From Isoetes taiwanensis (taxonomy: Eukaryota > Streptophyta > Lycopodiopsida > Isoetales > Isoetaceae), in contig JAJEKV010000096.1 of the NCBI GenBank assembly GCA_021234155.1, positions 938,010 to 1,002,009 on the forward strand: 64,000 bases of DNA. Reading direction: 5' to 3'. The notes beneath the pieces were generated by a model, which saw only the letters and a list, made by a program, of their open reading frames with translations, did not search any database and had not been told where the DNA came from. Shown here piece after piece: positions 1-10,258 of this stretch. Made by a program: the position numbers and the translations under genes. Within the stretch, counting starts at the first letter, position 1. Every line of letters starts with the position of its first letter.

Positions 1-262
1 CCCGCCCGAAGGAGCGATGGCAGGAAAGGCTGCCTCATCAACCTTTATGAGGTCCGTCTCCTGGGGTCTGGCCTCTCCCCTCTGGTGAGGAAGCCATGCA
101 AAGTCCTGGCCTGGTTCGATATTAGGGAAGGGCGTCAGCGATTTAAGTTCTTCAAGATCCCTCTATTCTATCCCTTGCCAAACTCCTCTACCAAAAATTC
201 CAAAGGTTATCATATTTCTTGCATAAAGTCCTAGTCATCATGTCCACGTCACCACCATCTAG
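1..262. other. Window edge, no gene seen
   Basis: I see no gene, terminal repeat or recognisable domain here. The short open frames on both strands show no motif and are not supported. Confidence 0.4.
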
Positions 263-388
263 CCATGTCACCCAAAATTTGCCAACATCACCCAATGAAA
301 AGACCAAAGATGGACATCTTTTCATTTTTGGCCTAGTCAAAACTTGGCCTTGCTTACTTGACATGCCATGTCACCATTTGGAGTGCCT
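263..388. repeat. Direct repeat copy A flanking a minisatellite
   Basis: About 125 bp beginning GCCATGTCACCC and running through the CTTGCTTACTTGRCATGCC stretch. The same sequence recurs with scattered differences at 716-840, on the other side of the 19-bp minisatellite. The pair looks like the ends of a larger repeat unit or an LTR-like pair that frames the array. Confidence 0.75.
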
Positions 389-715
389 AGGTGGCATGCT
401 TGAACCTAGGTGGCATGCCTGAGCCACCTTTGCATGTTGGAACCTAGGTGGCATGTTGGAGCCTACATGGCATATTGGAGCCACCTTGGCATGTTTGAGC
501 CTAGGTGGCATGTTAGAGCTTAGGTGGCATGTTGGAGTCCACGTGGCATGTTTGAGCTACCTTGGCATGTTGGAGCCTAGGTGGCATGTTGAAGCCCACG
601 AGGCATGTTTGAGCCACCTTGGCATGTTGGAGCCCACGTGGCATGTTGGAGTCCACGTGGCATGTTTGAGCTACCTTGGCATATTTGAGCCACCTTGGCA
701 TGCTGGATTCTAGGT
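389..715. repeat. 19-bp minisatellite (AGGTGGCATGTTGGAGCCT type)
   Basis: About 17 degenerate copies of a unit near 19 bp, with variants AGGTGGCATG, ACGTGGCATG and CCTTGGCATG, each followed by TTGGAGCC or TTTGAGCC. The unit is not a multiple of three and open frames through it are by-products of the repeat. Direct copies of a 125-bp sequence sit on both sides. Confidence 0.85.
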
Positions 716-840
716 GCCATGTCACCCAAAGTTTGCCAACGTCACCCCATGAAAAACCAAAGATGTACATCTTTTCATTAGTGGCCTAGTAAAAAATTGA
801 CCTTGCTTACTTGGCATGCCATGTCACCAATTGGAGGGCC
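716..840. repeat. Direct repeat copy B flanking a minisatellite
   Basis: Second copy of the sequence at 263-388, with small substitutions and a few indels. It follows the 19-bp array directly. Confidence 0.75.
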
Positions 841-1104
841 ACATCATCTTTTCCATGCTCTTTGCTTGTATCACAAGCGTAACGACATCAAGATCCCATT
901 ATACCTCTAACATTTATTTCCTATGGGTTTGTAGACCTGACTTTGTAAAGAATGTTTCAAGGGTTATCCACAGAATTGTTTTAGAAGTACAAAGGACCAA
1001 GGATTGGTCATATCATGGCCCACAAGTTTACCTTGTATTATATATGGCACCCGTATTATTGGACATGCATATAACCTTGTCATATTCATTTCCTTTCCTC
1101 CTAG
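841..1104. other. No gene seen
   Basis: A plus-strand frame is open here but I find no domain in it. It could hold degraded upstream sequence of the UGT pseudogene that becomes readable from about 1105. Confidence 0.35.
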
Positions 1105-1777
1105 TCTGTTCGAAATGTTGCAGAGGTAGAAGCTCTCAATTTGGACTCACGAGATTCAACAACTCCCTTCACGAGTCGTCCATGTGAATCACAACAGGGG
1201 CAATGGAATTTTGTTCCATTACATGACATAAGAACTCGAAGTCCTAAGGGATAGGGCAATTGGGGGATTCTTAACTCATTGTGGATGGAATTCAACTATT
1301 GAGAGTGGGTGAAAATAATCGTACCCTAGTTTTGATGATTCTTTCGCATGGTATTCCTTCTGGCGGAATCACCAATGAAGAAATTCTGTCCGATGGAATT
1401 ATTCGCTCAAACTATGCAGTAACGCAGTAACTACTCATTTTGAGGGCAATTTCTTACCCTCTGGATGAATCCATAGGCACTCGAGCAGGTTTTTGGTTTG
1501 CGTGGATGACCTCCTCTAATTTGTCTTATTCCAACCCGCATAGAGGTCATCCGAACCGATTTGGAGCTCGATCGGCATGCTCAAATATCTGAGCAAAAAA
1601 ATGGCATGGAAGGAATACCATGCGATGTAATCATCAAAACCAGGGCCAAATTATTTTCATCCCTTGGGAGTGTAGGCATGGGAATGCCCATGATGGCATG
1701 GCCATTCCACGCAGAGCAACATTTGAATTGCAAGTTACTTTATAGATAAATGGAGAGTTGGAGTTAAAATGTCTAGC
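1105..1777 (+). pseudogene. UDP-glycosyltransferase pseudogene (PSPG box)
   Basis: Plant family-1 glycosyltransferases move a sugar from a UDP-sugar to a small acceptor; their C-terminal PSPG box binds the donor. At 1256-1306 the plus strand reads AIGGFLTHCGWNSTIES, the heart of that box. The rest, VGMGMPMMAWPFHAEQ followed by a Cys-containing stretch, continues at 1672-1748, and DKWRVGVKM follows one base out of frame at 1750-1777. The two halves are separated by a 357-bp inverted-repeat insert; ignoring the insert and one copy of its 8-bp target repeat the frame is continuous. Upstream, EVLRDR and, before a frameshift and stop, VAEVEAL agree with the family. There is no complete N-terminal domain. 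It is a pseudogene remnant, most like the O-glucosyltransferase branch with the MGVPM-type motif. Confidence 0.88.
1307..1663. mobile_element. 357-bp MITE inside the UGT PSPG box, hAT-like
   Basis: Terminal inverted repeats of 54 bp (1307-1360) and 55 bp (1609-1663) start GGGTGAAAATAAT and GGGATGAAAATAAT and stay similar into the GCATGGTATTCCTTC end. The flanks carry an 8-bp target duplication, TTGAGAGT at 1299-1306 and TTGGGAGT at 1664-1671, one base apart. Eight-base duplications are the rule for hAT elements. No coding capacity, so it is non-autonomous. Confidence 0.9.
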
Positions 1778-2101
1778 AAAAAATAAAAATAAAAATACTA
1801 ACTAATAGGGGGCCTATATTATGAAAAACAACTCTCATATTTTATACACGCATGGTAAATCTGTCTTTTATTCAATGGTGAAGATGAACGGCAGGGATCT
1901 TGATCCGCATCCTATGATTTTATTGACTCTAATAATTAATGGTTGAGATTAAGGGCAACCGAGATCAACGTCACAGATCTTGATCTCCGTCCTTTTATTT
2001 TATTGGCTTAGAATAAGAACCCTTGTATTTTTCCCGCCTGTTTTATGCTTTGCGCCCCTTTTACTTTGTTTTTGCCTCCGTGAACTGGAATTTTGAAGAA
2101 A
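1778..2101. other. No gene seen
   Basis: AT-rich intergenic DNA. Two similar stretches around GATCTTGATC (about 1895-1910 and 1975-1990) hint at an old local duplication. Confidence 0.35.
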
Positions 2102-2221
2102 CACAGATCGGCCTTGTATGGCTATGGCGATGGCGTTGTGGCACAGATCGGCCTTATATGGCTATGGCGATGGCGCTGCGGCACAGATCGACCTTGTATG
2201 GCTATGGCGATGGCGCTGCGG
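2102..2221. repeat. Three tandem copies of a 40-bp unit
   Basis: Units at 2102, 2142 and 2182 begin CACAGATCG and contain TGGCTATGGCGATGGCG. Copies differ at a few positions. The unit shifts frame at every copy, so the open frames that cross it are not a protein repeat. The next 50 bp are (AATGGC)n-like. Confidence 0.9.
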
Positions 2222-3505
2222 CTTTCTCCAGCAATGGCAATGGCAATGGCGCTGGCGCTGGCACTGGACCTTCTTCTAGCTATGGCCTTAACATCTGGTG
2301 AGGCTCTTCCTCTACCTTTCTTGTTGCTTTTGACTTTTCTGTTTCAAATCAATCACATGATCTTGCTATTTATCTAAAACAGGGATTGTGATACTGGTTG
2401 TGGCGCCTGAACCAAGGGGGGTTCACATAGTTTTGGTCGTACAAAACATGTGAGTGACCCGAAAGGGTTTGTTTTTCCCTTAAACCGTACATATACTCGT
2501 ACGTAGGGGTAGCTTTTTGGGGTTTTTAGGGCGATTTTGGCACTGTATGTGGCTGGAAAGGGGGTTTTTGAAAAAATTCAAACACGTATACAAGGGGGTT
2601 TTTGCCGACCCCTTGCACGCATGTGGTATATCCCTTATACAATAGGTGCATCCCCCGGGGCCTGAACGGCCGACCTAAAAGGGCCAAGCCAGATCGGATC
2701 AAGACGGCATGTGGCTGCTTTGCATGGTTCCGAAATGGAAGGGGCTCAGGTTCTTGATTGGAAGATCTTATTATGACCAGGTTTGGCTGAAAAATTCATC
2801 TAGCAACACTTTGATACAAAAGAAGTCATTCTAACCTGGCATGGCCGAATTTTTGTTGGCAGATGGCCGATTTGCTCTATTGTGCCAAATGGCAGTGGCT
2901 TCAAATTCGGCCTGTTGCAGCAAGGTATCAAACTTAAAAACTTTCTGGATCTGCATATGGCAGCCGAAAATCTGCATACATTCTGTGCTATGGCAAATAA
3001 AAACCCTTTCCGGATGTGCAGTTTGAATAATATTTCGAAACTAGATTTTAAGGCAATGATAGAGCTTCGATGAAGAAAACACATTTCAGACAAGCTAGTA
3101 GCAGACTAAAATATGCTGATGGTATGTGCCCAATCATGTTGCAGCAGATGGATCTCTATTATGAAGCTTGTTAAATTTGGCCTGTTAAGAAAACAAGGGT
3201 TCCTTATGGCAGAATTATATAAAGGGTCTTCAAGAGCAGAAACAAGCTGTTCTGTTATTCTATTATTATATAATAGATGATGAATCATATGTAGCCACTC
3301 TATTTTCTTTGCAATAAAATGGATCGAGTTGTTTTAAATTGAGCCTTCATGATTTCTATGGTTTAGTGGCATTTATTTTGTTTGTATCTAGGCTAATGGT
3401 TAATCTTATAAAAAAATTAAGAACCACTTAGATGTATATAAGGACCTATTCTTGCAACCTGCTATAACCAATGTGTAATAAACCGCGCCTTTGGCAAGCA
3501 CGTTT
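2222..3505. other. No gene seen
   Basis: Low-complexity and mixed DNA without a domain I recognise. The short frames near 2800-3090 on both strands overlap each other and carry no motif. Confidence 0.35.
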
Positions 3506-3960
3506 ATTTCTTGTTAAAAACGTATGCCACGTGTTAATATATCGTTAGCTAGGAGGCAAATTAGAAATTGACATGTTTTTTCTTTGCGTTGTAATAGTGT
3601 TTTTTTAATTTAAAAAGTATGCCACGTGTTATTATTCTATTTGTTAAAATGCATATTAGCGTTTAAATCATAATATATTTATTAGTTTTTAAATTGTGGT
3701 CTATAGTTTTTTTTTAATGTGTGCCACGTGTCAACATTTGATTTGTTATAAGACATATTAGAAACAATACCTTGTTTTTCCTACGTGTAATAATAATACT
3801 TTTTTATTTCAAAAGTATGCCATGTGTCCATATTTGATTAGCTAGAATAATGTTTTTTTATTTAAAAAGTATGCCACGTGTCAATATCTCATTAGTTAAA
3901 CAACCACACTAGAAACTCACGTTTTTTCTACGTGTTATTCTATTACTTTTTACATGTCCT
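3506..3960. repeat. Degenerate ~97-bp tandem array carrying a G-box
   Basis: The string TATGCCACGTGT or a one-base variant recurs at about 3523, 3618, 3720, 3816 and 3870, each preceded by a T-run plus TTAAAAAGT-like sequence and followed by an AT-rich stretch with TAGAAA. Spacing is about 95, 102, 96 and 54 bp. Each unit carries the G-box core CACGTG, once mutated to CATGTG. Confidence 0.7.
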
Positions 3961-4737
3961 TATTTTAGAAAAACAATAGCTAGATTTTAATAACACATGT
4001 AGTGTCTCGTAAATTACAAAAAGGCCATGCGTGGTTTTCTTAATTTTACAAAAACAACACTTGAAACAACGTGTGCATATTGAGAAAAAGAACATTTGAA
4101 AACATTATTTTTGCATTCCCTACGTGTTTTTTTTTTTTTGTAGTTCTTTATTTCTAGTGTTGTAATTTAGTTTTTCAGGTGTAGTAAAATTAAAACCTAT
4201 GCGTGCTATTTTAAAGCTAAAAAACGCATGGTTTTACAAAAAACAATAGTGAAGGAAAAAAGTACACGTTGACAAAAATTCACAAAAACTATGTCAATTT
4301 TTTCTACGCGTGGATTTTTCTGCCAAAAGACCACTGTAGAAAATTTCTGCCAGAAAACCACTGTCTCTTTGTGCAAATCCGGATAAACGGGCCACATGGA
4401 CTTTTGGGGGCATTTTGGTGTTGTTTTTGGCATAAAACAACACTTCCGTACAACTAAAAAATAACTGTGGACCAAAAATTGGGGTCAGTGTGGTGGCGGT
4501 GGTTGGCTGTTTGAGCCATTTCGTTTCTTTGATTTGTTTCACACAATTTCTAGTTCTTCGGCTGGATTCGGCCAGGCTACAGCAGGGAATTTTTGTTGGA
4601 GTGGTGTTGATCTTACCTCGGGTTTCTGGGAGTGGCATTGATCTTACCTGCGGTTTTTCCTATTCTGGATCTGGGCTTCTATAAGAGGCTTTATTTTTGC
4701 TATTTTCAAGAGTTTTCTACGAGGCTTTTCTTCGGCC
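3961..4737. other. No gene seen; degraded repeat sequence
   Basis: AT-rich with a T-run at about 4127-4139. Frames at 4206-4684 on both strands mirror one another and carry no domain. Confidence 0.35.
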
Positions 4738-4776
4738 CTATTCTATTCTATTCTATTCTATTCTATTCTATTCTAT
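4738..4776. repeat. (TTCTA)n microsatellite
   Basis: About eight copies of TTCTA. The same pentamer ends the two plus-strand LINE tails at 40040-40061 and 46461-46481, but the conserved LINE 3' hairpins are absent here, so this may be only a microsatellite. Confidence 0.85.
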
Positions 4777-4921
4777 TTGCTTTTGAACCATCGTTCATTT
4801 AAATTGGGATTATGCCTTAATTTTAGGACAAATTTCATATTGTATATTTTTAATAGCATATTCAAATTCACACAAACTACCTCAAATGTATGAAAACTTA
4901 ATCTCATATTATTTTACAAAA

Positions 4922-4970
4922 CTAGTAATGGTGCCCAACGTTGCGGGGTATAAGTTGGGAACCTGTGAAT
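4922..4970 (-). mobile_element. Helitron-type 3' end (minus strand)
   Basis: Read on the minus strand: a short hairpin (CCCGCAACGTTGGG), about eight bases, then CTAG followed by T. This is the Helitron 3' plan (hairpin, CTRR, host T). It shares the hairpin and the neighbouring AGTTGGGAACCTGT with the end at 14325-14357. The element body would lie to the right; I did not find its 5' TC end. Confidence 0.6.
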
Positions 4971-6359
4971 GTTTGACTGCAATGAAAAATGCGGCAGTAA
5001 TAATCCAATTTTGATTATTACTTTTGTAACTTTTGTTTTGGCTGCAACTTTTGTGACTTTCCAAAGGTTTAACATTGTTTAATAGAAACCTAGCTCCTTC
5101 ATGTTAGAAGTGTTGCATAGCTATCTTGAGAGTGAGTAAAACAACAGGGTACTTGTTCGTAGCAATTTTGAGTGGGAGTAATGAATGATTGAAGTAGATA
5201 TTTGGTACGTAAGGAAATAATTTTCCCATTTGCTAGCAAATTATTCCATAAGGTTCCTATTGTACTATAGTGGGATCATAGTATGGATAAGGAGGAATTA
5301 TATGTCAGACTATAGGGAATTTGTGTTCAATTTTTTAGGCGCAAAAGGATCAGCATTGCTTTCCTATTGACACTTTGAAGTGTGCATTCCAGATGAAATC
5401 ATCACATCACGTCTATTTACTTTTTATTACTGCACATTATTAACTTACATAAGATCACATTACACTAAGTTATATTATTAACTTATTAGTTGCAAAGAAG
5501 AGTATTTTCAAGTGGAGTCAACCAAGATGTAAAACGGTTAAATCCTCAGATGAGCTGAAGTTTTTAAAGATGTTAGAGTAAAGGAGTAGACTCCTTAGCA
5601 GTAAATGTTTCCGAGACTGTTGCATATAGCATTTTATACATTTGCCTCTCTTGCTTTGGAAATTATATACTTGCAAATTTGTATGTTATCCTCTTTCTAG
5701 ACATCATGCATTGTCTAGATGACATGTATCTTAAATTGTAACTGCTTTTGTCGATGCGACTGCCATTTTTTGTCCTTATCGTTCTTACTGGCATGAGCCA
5801 CAGCTCCAATCACCTTATTTATGGAAGAAAAGAAACTGTGATATAGGTTGTTTGTGCCATCCGCAAGCTATCTTCAAAACAATGTGCTTTGAGGTTTGTG
5901 AGTCTGCCACAGGCTTGAAACAACACCATATATTATTCACCATGTTGTGTATATCATGAGATGCTGCATATAATGTAAGGTTTTTTCGGAACAAAATGTT
6001 CCAAAGTTGACAATGCTCTTATGTGAGGCTACCACATTCTTTCATACCATGTTTGTGTCATGAAATATGTCTGATTAATGTGTAAGAAATTCTCAAAGAA
6101 AATCTAAGCTTTTGCCAGTCTATAACAAATCTTGATAGTCTAACTAAGCACAATACTACTAGGAGGAAATATAACAACCAAAGGATTTTGTTTTTTCAAC
6201 AACCCAAGAATTTTGTTTTTGGAAGGACAGATAATGCATTTTAAGAAAGATATTTAAGTATTTTCAAGTGGAACAACATGGACTTTCAAACCACAAGAAA
6301 TGAAGCTCTGAAACTAGAGTTGGAATTGTAAAAAGCCAATGCTTGTGTGATTTGGTGTA
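4971..6359. other. Possible Helitron body, no gene seen
   Basis: No domain or long frame. If the end at 4922 is real, the first part of this stretch belongs to a non-autonomous Helitron. Confidence 0.3.
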
Positions 6360-6505
6360 GATAACGTCCTGGCCTGAGGGTGTTATTGAAAAAAAAATTT
6401 GAGGGCCATCAAAATGGCGAGGGTGTATGCGCAGCTTAGCCCCGAGCCATTTTGATTGCCCGAATTTTTTTTTTTTCAATAACACCAAAGGGCTAGGGCG
6501 TTATC
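6360..6505. mobile_element. 146-bp foldback MITE
   Basis: Arms of about 62 bp: GATAACGTCC...GGTGTTATTG plus an A-run and CCATCAAAATGGC on the left, and the reverse complement, ending GTTATC, on the right. The arms match over most positions and leave a short loop near 6425-6440. Confidence 0.75.
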
Positions 6506-6507
6506 GC

Positions 6508-6689
6508 CTTAACACACCGCCCGGAGAGTTTTAGGCCATTCGATCACCATCAAAATTGATCTAAATCCTCCACTTTCATAACAGCCTAGGGTGTTATGAA
6601 GTAGCAGTATGTTATGGCTCCAGTAAACCATTGATCAAGATTGATCTCAACCGTTGGATCACTATAGACTTGAGGGGTGGTGTGTTAAG
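6508..6689. mobile_element. 182-bp MITE with CTTAACACACC ends
   Basis: Starts CTTAACACACCGCCC and ends with the inverse GGGTGGTGTGTTAAG, one mismatch. Inside are GATCACCATC and GATCAAG arms and an imperfect palindrome CATAACAGCCTAGGGTGTTATG. It abuts the foldback at 6360-6505 and shares motifs with it, so the two may be one compound element. Confidence 0.65.
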
Positions 6690-6826
6690 ATGCAAATCAT
6701 CAACTAAGTAACTCATGAAGTAAGCAACTAACCATGTAATGTTGTATGGTATTGCATTAGTTTGATGTCGAATCAAGTTAACCTTAATCACATTGCTTGT
6801 TGTGCCAGTTAAACATCAATCTATGA

Positions 6827-6870
6827 CTAGTTACAGTGCCCAGCGTTGCTGGGCATACGTTACGAATCTG
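6827..6870 (-). mobile_element. Helitron-type 3' end (minus strand)
   Basis: On the minus strand the hairpin GCCCAGCAACGCTGGGC (6838-6854) is followed by seven bases and CTAG (6827-6830), then T. Same family as the ends at 4922, 14354 and 40302. The body would extend right from here. Confidence 0.65.
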
Positions 6871-7411
6871 TAATGATAGCCAAAGAAAAAGAAAAGATGT
6901 ATACCATTATTGTTGAGTGTTTTATGGATTACTGTTAAGCAATATGTGGAAAATGTAGCGAGGCTCTTAATTTTCATCTAAATATAACGATTTATACAAC
7001 TTCTATTGAACATGAACTTTTCAACTTTTTGTCCTTGAAATAAACCTAATATGGAATATAAATAGCGCTCAATATTGCTGGTATATAATGTATTTATTGG
7101 ACATAAGACAACATTATGACATAGTGATTGTGGTTGCACTAGTATATAATGTATTTATTGGATATAAGATAACATCAAAATTTGGATTATGCAACAATTT
7201 TTGAATGAGGTTGCATGCTAGATAAAATATGCCACACTTTTGTGTAACTTACAATTATGGCAAGCATCTTGGTAAATGAATTTGAAATTACGAATTTCTA
7301 TATTTCACATGCTAAAAGTTGTTAATAGTTTCAGAATGTGGTAGACAGAATTTGTTTGGGTTTATGGAAGAGGTCAAAAGGATATTTTAGATTCAAGTAA
7401 CTTTTTATATA
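6871..7411. other. No gene seen; short duplication
   Basis: The string TATATAATGTATTTATTGGA recurs 63 bp apart (about 7081 and 7144). Possible body of the Helitron ending at 6827, or 5' sequence of the LRR pseudogene. Confidence 0.35.
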
Positions 7412-9770
7412 TTGATAAATGACATATACTATTGTTCATCTTCCAAGTTGCTTGATTTCCATCGTGTGATCTGCAGAAAGTTATCAGATAATCCATCGTG
7501 TGACCTAGATAATACATTATCAGGTTGGACTGCAAAAAATAGCAGTTTAATTTTCAAATGGAGAGGAATCACTTGTTATTCTTCCTCTAGAAGGGTACAA
7601 GCCATATATCTTCAATTTTCTGAATTTGATTATAGACTTCATGGAACGCTTGGTGGTGAATTATGCAAATGCAGAGGTCTACAGAATTTGACAATAAGTG
7701 GCTCACATTTGAATGGTTCGATTGATGCATGTTTGATTCACTCTTTGCCCTTATCCTCTTGGATCTCGCCAACAATCAATTGAGTGGCGAGATTCCAAGG
7801 GAGCTGGGCAACTGTTCTGCTCTCCAATTTTTGTATCTCAGTTACAATAATTTGAGTGGCGAGATTCTAAGGGAGTTGGGCAACTGTTCTGCTCTCCAAT
7901 TTTTGTATCTCGGTGAAAATAATTTGAATGGCGAGATTCCAACGGAGCTGGGCAACTGTTCTGCTCTCCAATATTTGGATCTCAACAACAATCAATTTAT
8001 TGGCGAAATTCCAAAGGAGCTGAGCAACTGTTCTGCTCTCCAATATCTGAATCTCTGGAGCAATAATTTGAGTGGCGAGATTCCACGGAAGCTGGGCAAC
8101 TGTTCTACTCTCCAACATTTGGTTCTCAACGTCAATCGATTGAGTGGCGAGATTCCAAGGGAGCTGGGCAACTGTTCTGCTCTCCAATATTTGGTTCTCA
8201 GCGACAATCGATTGAGTGGCGAGATTCCAAGGGAGCTGGGCAACTGTTCTGCTTTCTCCTATTTTGATCTCTGGTACAATAATTTGAGTGGCGAGATTCC
8301 AAAAGAGCTCGGCAACTGTTATGCTCTCGGATATTTGGATCTCATGCGTGAGTGGCGAGATTCCAAAAGAGCTCGGCAACTGTTCTGCTCTCCAAGGTTT
8401 GGAGCTCGGCGAGAATCAATTGAGTGGCAAGATTCCAAGGGAGCTGGGCAACTGTTCTGCTCTCAAAGTTTTGAATGTCAGCAACAATAAATTGAGTGGC
8501 AGGATTTCAAGGGAGCTGGGCAACTGTTCTGCTCTCTAATCTTTGTATCTCAGCAACAATAATTTGAGTGGCGAGATTCCAAAGGAGCTGGACAACTGTT
8601 CTACTCTCCAAGATTTGGTTCTCAACGTCATTCGATGGAGTGGCGAGATTCCAAGGGAGCTGGGCAACTGTCCTGCTCTCAAATATTTGGATCTCAGTTT
8701 TTATCGGAACAAAACAATAATGGGCTCACAGGTAGTATACCAGAGGAGCTAGGTAAATCTTTTCTTCATTTGTTATATCTGCAAAGGAATAACTTATCGG
8801 GAGACATTCCAAGCAGATTGTTTGCTAATTGTTCTTTGAAATACCTAGATCTCAGTGCCAATAACTTGAGAGACAAAATTCCCAAGGAGTTGGGTAACTG
8901 CTGGGGTCTGAGGCTTCTTTTTTTAAACAATAACAGCTTGACTGTTATGCTAAATGAGCTTGCTAATCTCTCGTCGCTCACTTTTCTGGACCTCTCGAAC
9001 AATTATTTGGCAGGTAATATTTTAGGGTTGTGCAACTGGGAAGGTATTTTCTATCTCAACTTGGCATACACTAATCTAGAAGGCACAATTCCTCAATGTA
9101 TTGATACTTTTCGAAGAAATGCCACTTTAGATTTGTCAAATAATAAACTTACAGCAACCTTCCGGGAGATCTCAGAGGACTTAACAATGCGAGCTCCTGG
9201 AACAGTTTATGTTTTGAAGACAACATCACAATCTATATAAGATGGAAGGGTACAATCCACCCATTTCAATGTCAAGAAATAGCATAGAATATAAGAACAT
9301 CATTTGATGTGTCCAACAATAAGTTGAATGGACCCATTCCATGGCAGTTCGGTGATCTTGCAATGCTCAAGCAACTGAACTTATCGCATAACTACTTTAT
9401 CAGAGAGATTCTTCTCCAATTTCTTTCATGCAATAACTTAAGTGGTACAATCCCATCAAAGTTATGCCGCAATGACAACCTCGGCATGTATAATGTGTCT
9501 CACAACAATTTAAGTGGAGCTATTCCAATAGGTGGTCACTGTGACACCTTTAAAGCATCTTCATTTGAAGGAAATCCGCAACTATGTGGTCGACTTTTAT
9601 GAGTAAAACAACAATAAATTCAAATAGTAGAGATGGTTTAGCAAGGGAGAAACAAGATTGGAATAGCTGGTTAAAAGAATATCTTGAAAACCCAGGGCAC
9701 TTTATTGGAGCTTGTTTAGGCCTCCTATTGGACATAATATGTGCTTTAAAAGTGTAAAACAAGCTTATCA
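7412..9770 (+). pseudogene. LRR receptor-like protein pseudogene
   Basis: Extracellular LRR receptors bind peptide or pathogen ligands. The N-cap is clear: NPSCDLDNTLSGW, then KWRGITCYS at 7482-7580. About 20 plant-type LRRs follow (LxxLxLxxNxLSGEIPxELGNC), then the C-cap FEGNPQLCG near 9570-9597. After a stop, SWLKEYLENPGHFIGACLGLLL (about 9660-9735) looks like a remnant membrane segment of an LRR receptor-like protein; there is no kinase domain. Damage: frameshift near 7740, an 8-bp deletion near 8360, a CAA-to-TAA stop at 8537, a frameshift near 8700, a broken stretch at 9238-9310 and a stop at 9600. Signal peptide not found upstream. It is a relative of the LRR gene start split between 15103 and 25480, whose GITCY segment is closely similar. 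Confidence 0.9.
7801..8728 (+). repeat. Thirteen 72-bp LRR units in tandem
   Basis: Units beginning GAGCTGGGCAACTG start at 7801, 7873, 7945, 8017, 8089, 8161, 8233, 8305, 8369, 8441, 8513, 8585 and 8657. Spacing is exactly 72 bp (24 codons) except the 64-bp step at 8305-8369, an 8-bp loss that shifts the frame. DNA identity between units is high, so the array grew recently by unequal exchange and was still in frame for most of that time. Confidence 0.95.
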
Positions 9771-9959
9771 TTCAAATTCAAAGCCTGCTTTTATGGATTT
9801 CCGAAAAGATTGCATTGCCCATTAAATTGAGCAACTTGGATGCATTATAACCTAAAGCAAGTATATATGTTATAAAGTTTAACTAAAAAAATAGAAAGAG
9901 ATAATGCATCTAAAGTTTATGGGCATGTTTCAAAGATAAACATTTGTTCCATTTTTGTC
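9771..9959. other. No gene seen
   Basis: AT-rich 3' flank of the LRR pseudogene. Confidence 0.3.
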
Positions 9960-10258
9960 AGCTACATATTCTAAACGAGGTGCACCTTGGACTACCACAG
10001 TCGTCGGATTTGTCGATCCTACGACCCAGATTGTATGTTGGGGCCTGTGGGCACTTCTCGTTTCGCTTATAGTCATTTATGATTGGAGCCACCTATGATT
10101 TTGAAATATGAAATACGATTTCGCCTAAGGTTATGAGGGAATATCAAACCTCTATATGGTTTTGCTTAAGATTTTAGAATATAAAATACAGGGGCTCGAA
10201 CCTCTACCAAAATAACTCAATATCTTAATAAGACTACTTTAACCAATACACCTAGTGA
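9960..10258 (-). mobile_element. Possible tRNA-derived SINE
   Basis: On the minus strand a box-A-like TAGGTGTATTGGTTAAAG (about 10240-10257) is followed some 40 bases later by a box-B match GGTTCGAGCCCC (10191-10202), the spacing of an RNA polymerase III tRNA promoter. A tRNA-unrelated body would run left. The 3' end and target duplication were not found, and it could be a degenerate tRNA gene. Confidence 0.4.

Noticed and set aside
453..770. Open frames on both strands across the 19-bp minisatellite
   Set aside because: They repeat Cys/Leu/Gly strings set by the repeat and shift with unit length; no protein family.
2023..2377. Overlapping open frames over the 40-bp repeat
   Set aside because: The unit is not a multiple of three, so the frames only echo the repeat.
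4738..4776. LINE tail
   Set aside because: Has (TTCTA)n but not the conserved double hairpin and GGGTCCCA segment seen in the other two tails.
7867..8379. 170-codon minus-strand frame in the LRR array
   Set aside because: Mirror of the plus-strand LRR repeat; the plus strand has the protein motif.
10191..10257. Functional tRNA gene
   Set aside because: Box A and box B are recognisable but no cloverleaf could be drawn; a SINE head is likelier.
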